From contig NZ_JAUSZK010000001.1 in the NCBI RefSeq assembly GCF_030817495.1, forward strand, positions 1,963,001 through 2,027,000: a DNA stretch of 64,000 nucleotides, written 5' to 3'. The position numbers and the translations under genes were made by a program. Positions 61,398-64,000 of this stretch are shown here, piece after piece (positions within the stretch are counted from its first letter, which is position 1; every line of letters starts with the position of its first letter). Under the pieces are notes generated by a model. It saw only the letters and a program-made list of their open reading frames with translations, was not told where the DNA came from and made no database searches. The DNA comes from Streptomyces sp. V3I7 (GTDB lineage: Bacteria; Actinomycetota; Actinomycetes; Streptomycetales; Streptomycetaceae).

Positions 61398-64000
61398 CTA
61401 CTTCACCCCCACCGCCCGGCTCACCCCCACCGCCCGGATCACCTCCTGCTTCACGGAGCCGCCTCGGTCATCGGCCGCCGAGGCGCGCAGGGACACGGAG
61501 GCCGCGTCGCGCGGCACCGTCAGCGTCCCGCTCCACGAGGCGGCGCCCGGATCGTCCGTCAGCTCGACCGCCCGCCACGTCGCGCCGTCGTCGTACGACA
61601 CCTCCAGCCGGCCGTCGCCGACCGCGCCCGTACCGGCCGCCCCCGCCGCGTACTGCGCACCGAGCCCGACCCGCACGCGGCGCCCGCCCCGCACGTCACC
61701 CGCGAGGTCGGTGCCGACGTCGAAGGCGAGGTTGATGAGCGGCAGGCCGGTCCAGCGGTCCTCCGGGGTGGCCTCCGACCGGAAGGTCCACTCGGCGTGG
61801 CCGCGTGCGGCCAGGTGCCAGCGGCCCTGGTCCAGCGTGGTGTCGGTGACGAGCTTGTAGGTGTGCTCGTCGGCCGGCGCGTCCGACAGTGAGGCGGCGG
61901 ATCCCGTCTGCCGGTCGACCAGGGCGCCGTCCAGGTACGCGGACGTCTCCTGGCGCATGCCGCTGCCTTCGCTCCACACGTCGCCGGAGCCGGTGTGACC
62001 GGGGCCGGAGTCGCCCCAGCCAGGTGCGGTGAACCGCAGTCGGCCGCCGGACCGCTCCTGTCCTGCGGCGAGCCACGGGTGCCACACCGGCCTGAACCAG
62101 TTCAGCACCGGGCGGGAGCCGCCCCGGTAGGACACCACGCCGCCGCGCTCCTCCAGGCTGCCGCCGTCCATGGTCACCGACTCGTACCAGGACTGCCCCG
62201 GCCCCGTGGACACGTAGTCCGTCCGCCGGGCCGGCAGGTCGACCCGCTCGGGGAAGCCGAGCGCGATCGGGAAGGCGTCGGTGACCGAGTAGCGGAACTC
62301 GTCGCCGACGACCGGCCTCGCCGCGTGGAACCGCACGTCCAGGGCGGCGAGTTGGCGTGGTGCGGGCGCGTAGGTCAGGTCGCGGTCCGGGATCGCGCCC
62401 TGGTGGCCGTCCGAAAGGTCGTACACGTACGGCGAGTTGCGCGTCCCCGTCATCACCGCGCGCCCGGTCGCCCGCAGCCGGGCCGCGTCGGCGGCGTCCA
62501 CCGTGGCGATCTGCAGCGGCCGGTCGGCGTTGTCGTCCGTGCCCCACCAGGCCAGGAGCCGGCCGGGCGCGTCGTCCGTCACGAACAGCGCCTTGACGCC
62601 CGCGACCTGGGCGGCCTCGGCGAGTGCGGCCGGGTCGGCGCCGTCGGCGAGGTGCGCGAGCGCGGCCTTGCCCGCGACGCCGGTGAACGGGCCGTCGCCG
62701 ACGTCCACCAGCGGCAGCGTGCGGTGCCCCTCGATCAGCGTGCCGCCCGGCTGGGCGGCCGCTTCGCGCACGCCCTCGACCTCCAGGGCGGGCTTGGCCA
62801 GCCGCCACACGGTGCGGTACTCGAAACCGCCCCGCGTCACCGCGTCCGTGGGCGCGGCGAAGACGCTGTCGTAGGTCTCGGGCACCTGGACCGCGCCGGA
62901 CAGATCGGTGCCGCCGGCCTTCCGGTCGTACTCCATGATCAGCTGCCGGGTCTCGGTGCGCCGCTCCACCTCGGCCTTCACCTCGCGCAACGTCCTCCCG
63001 TCCAGGGTGACTTCGCGGTCCCGGTCGAGGTCGATCTCGGGTGCGGCGAGGAAGCCGAGGCCGAGCGAGTCGGCGCCGTGGCTGCCGCGCACGTCGAGGA
63101 AGGAGGCGAGGGTGTACGTGCCCGGCGGGAGCCGCAGTGCGAGGGTGCCGGAGCCGCCGACGTGCTCGGAGGCGGCCTCGGCGCCCTCGGCGAGCCGCTG
63201 CACGGTCAGGTCGGCCGCGGTAGGCGCCCCGTCGCGGTCCCTGACGTGGACGGTGAGCGTGTACCGCTCGTCCTCGTTCACCAGCCCGAAGGCGGTGTGG
63301 GCCAGCCGGGTGCCGTGAGTGTCGTCGGCGACGATCCGTCCGCTGCTCTCGCCGACCGGGGCCCGGGCGGCGTCCGCGGTCACCGTCGTGGCGGCGGTGC
63401 CGTGCGCGGGGACGGTGAGGACGGGGTCGGCGACGCGCACGGCCCCGTCCGGGGCGCCCTGTACGGAGAGCCGCAACTGCACTGGTTCGTCGGAGGAGTT
63501 GGCGTACGTGACGGTCCGGGTGACCGGCTCGTCGTCGGCGTACGGCCAGGCGTGGAAGCCGAAGTCGACGCTGCCCGTGGCGGTGACGTCGGCGCCGACG
63601 GCCTTCGCCACGCTCACCCGGCCCGCGCCCAACTGGTAGGCAGGGGCGTCGAGTTCCGTGGCCGTCGACATCAGCGCGTCCTTCAGGCGCGGCCCGCTCC
63701 AGTCCGGATGCTCCTCGGCGAGCAGCGCGGCCGCCCCGGCGACGTGCGGGGCCGCCATCGACGTACCGCTCATGGAGGTGTACGGGCCGCTGCCGCCGGT
63801 GAGTGCGGAGCGGGCGGCGAGGATGCCGACGCCGGGGGCCGCGAGGTCGGGCTTGAGGGCGTGGTCGCCGTGGCGGGGGCCGGCGCTGGTGAAGGGGGCC
63901 GCGAGGTCGGCGGAGTCGACCGCGCCGACGGTGAGGGCGGCGTCGGCGGCGCCGGGCGAGCCGATGGAGGAGGGGGCGCCGGTGTTCCCGGCGGAGACGA
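61398..64000 (-). CDS. Subtilisin-like serine protease, C-terminal part (runs off right edge)
   Basis: About 867 residues of an S8 peptidase; the start and the Asp/His parts lie beyond 64000. Visible are the oxyanion Asn in SAGNTGAPSS, KPDLAAPGVGILAAR and the catalytic Ser in SGTSMAAPHVAGAAALLA. The C terminus is a large set of beta-rich domains, as in Streptomyces secreted proteases. The last 36 bases are two copies of an 18-bp unit encoding RAVGVS/RAVGVK before the TAG. The reading continues past the first ATG at 63773 without a stop to the edge. Confidence 0.92.
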   Translation of the reverse strand, partial: VSAGNTGAPSSIGSPGAADAALTVGAVDSADLAAPFTSAGPRHGDHALKPDLAAPGVGILAARSALTGGSGPYTSMSGTSMAAPHVAGAAALLAEEHPDWSGPRLKDALMSTATELDAPAYQLGAGRVSVAKAVGADVTATGSVDFGFHAWPYADDEPVTRTVTYANSSDEPVQLRLSVQGAPDGAVRVADPVLTVPAHGTAATTVTADAARAPVGESSGRIVADDTHGTRLAHTAFGLVNEDERYTLTVHVRDRDGAPTAADLTVQRLAEGAEAASEHVGGSGTLALRLPPGTYTLASFLDVRGSHGADSLGLGFLAAPEIDLDRDREVTLDGRTLREVKAEVERRTETRQLIMEYDRKAGGTDLSGAVQVPETYDSVFAAPTDAVTRGGFEYRTVWRLAKPALEVEGVREAAAQPGGTLIEGHRTLPLVDVGDGPFTGVAGKAALAHLADGADPAALAEAAQVAGVKALFVTDDAPGRLLAWWGTDDNADRPLQIATVDAADAARLRATGRAVMTGTRNSPYVYDLSDGHQGAIPDRDLTYAPAPRQLAALDVRFHAARPVVGDEFRYSVTDAFPIALGFPERVDLPARRTDYVSTGPGQSWYESVTMDGGSLEERGGVVSYRGGSRPVLNWFRPVWHPWLAAGQERSGGRLRFTAPGWGDSGPGHTGSGDVWSEGSGMRQETSAYLDGALVDRQTGSAASLSDAPADEHTYKLVTDTTLDQGRWHLAARGHAEWTFRSEATPEDRWTGLPLINLAFDVGTDLAGDVRGGRRVRVGLGAQYAAGAAGTGAVGDGRLEVSYDDGATWRAVELTDDPGAASWSGTLTVPRDAASVSLRASAADDRGGSVKQEVIRAVGVSRAVGVK
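61401..61436 (-). repeat. 18-bp in-frame duplication at the protease 3' end
   Basis: CTTCACCCCCACCGCCCG and GCTCACCCCCACCGCCCG stand side by side (two mismatches) right before the TAG, giving a repeated RAVGV at the C terminus. Confidence 0.8.

Overview
The window is high-GC actinobacterial chromosome and almost certainly Streptomyces. GC at third codon positions is very high, GTG and TTG starts are common, intergenic spaces are short, and the families are typical of the genus (DUF3052, DUF3145, DUF4429/SHOCT, MerR-PP2C, TerD paralogues). The marker order terD-terC / DUF3052-aceE / fasR-fabD-fabH-acpP-fabF-DUF3145 / matB-subtilase matches what I recall of the S. coelicolor SCO2360-SCO2446 region; I could not check this against a database. 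Both ends cut genes: a zinc alcohol dehydrogenase on the left and a subtilisin-like protease on the right.

Layout. 1-8.5 kb: metabolic and envelope genes (GNAT, ketopantoate-reductase-like, DedA, PhoD phosphatase, secreted HNH nuclease), a yybP-ykoY manganese riboswitch before a UPF0016 exporter, a HAD phosphatase, an SDR remnant and a GH25 muramidase. 8.6-16.2 kb: tRNA-Val(TAC), a coiled-coil membrane protein, DUF4383, and a cell-wall group (amidase, polysaccharide-deacetylase-like protein, class A PBP), then an FmdB zinc ribbon. 16.5-26.2 kb: a Ter-type stress cluster. It has three translationally or closely coupled biosynthetic genes (aldolase, a four-domain PRTase/TRSP/StiP/PELOTA fusion, HAD) facing four TerD-like proteins and an integral membrane TerC (DUF475). 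26.3-30.6 kb: AhpE-type peroxiredoxin, DUF3052 and aceE (pyruvate dehydrogenase E1). 30.7-39 kb: MFS exporter with its TetR regulator, a DUF1023 hydrolase, DUF4429/SHOCT, MerR, GNAT, a beta-lactamase-fold hydrolase, an RsbW-like kinase and a frameshifted pirin. 39.1-44.2 kb: fasR and the fabD-fabH-acpP-fabF type II fatty acid synthase operon, closed by a strong terminator. 44.3-54.2 kb: DUF3145, SGNH lipoprotein, pyroglutamyl-peptidase-like protein, EI24, MarR with a divergent reductase, serine hydrolase, a zinc-ribbon membrane protein and a PLP aminotransferase. 54.5-64 kb: Tat-exported GH35 galactosidase, a MerR-PP2C fusion, a methyltransferase, matB and the S8 protease.

Three themes stand out. 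First, the Ter biosynthetic module is intact and coupled to TerD/TerC proteins; its product is unknown. Second, at least nine genes have short direct or tandem duplications starting at their own stop codon (phoD, UPF0016, HAD, TetR, GNAT, SGNH, aminotransferase, terD and subtilase loci). Two of these grew into arrays of 22 bp and 29 bp units. Third, small mobile or palindromic repeats are present: a CTAG-flanked MITE-like element and three copies of a ~40 bp GC-rich palindrome, one of them in frame inside fabH.

Acetyl/malonyl metabolism is well represented (aceE makes acetyl-CoA, matB makes malonyl-CoA, fabDHPF uses them). Several enzymes appear to lack a catalytic residue (PBP SxxK lysine, Pcp cysteine).
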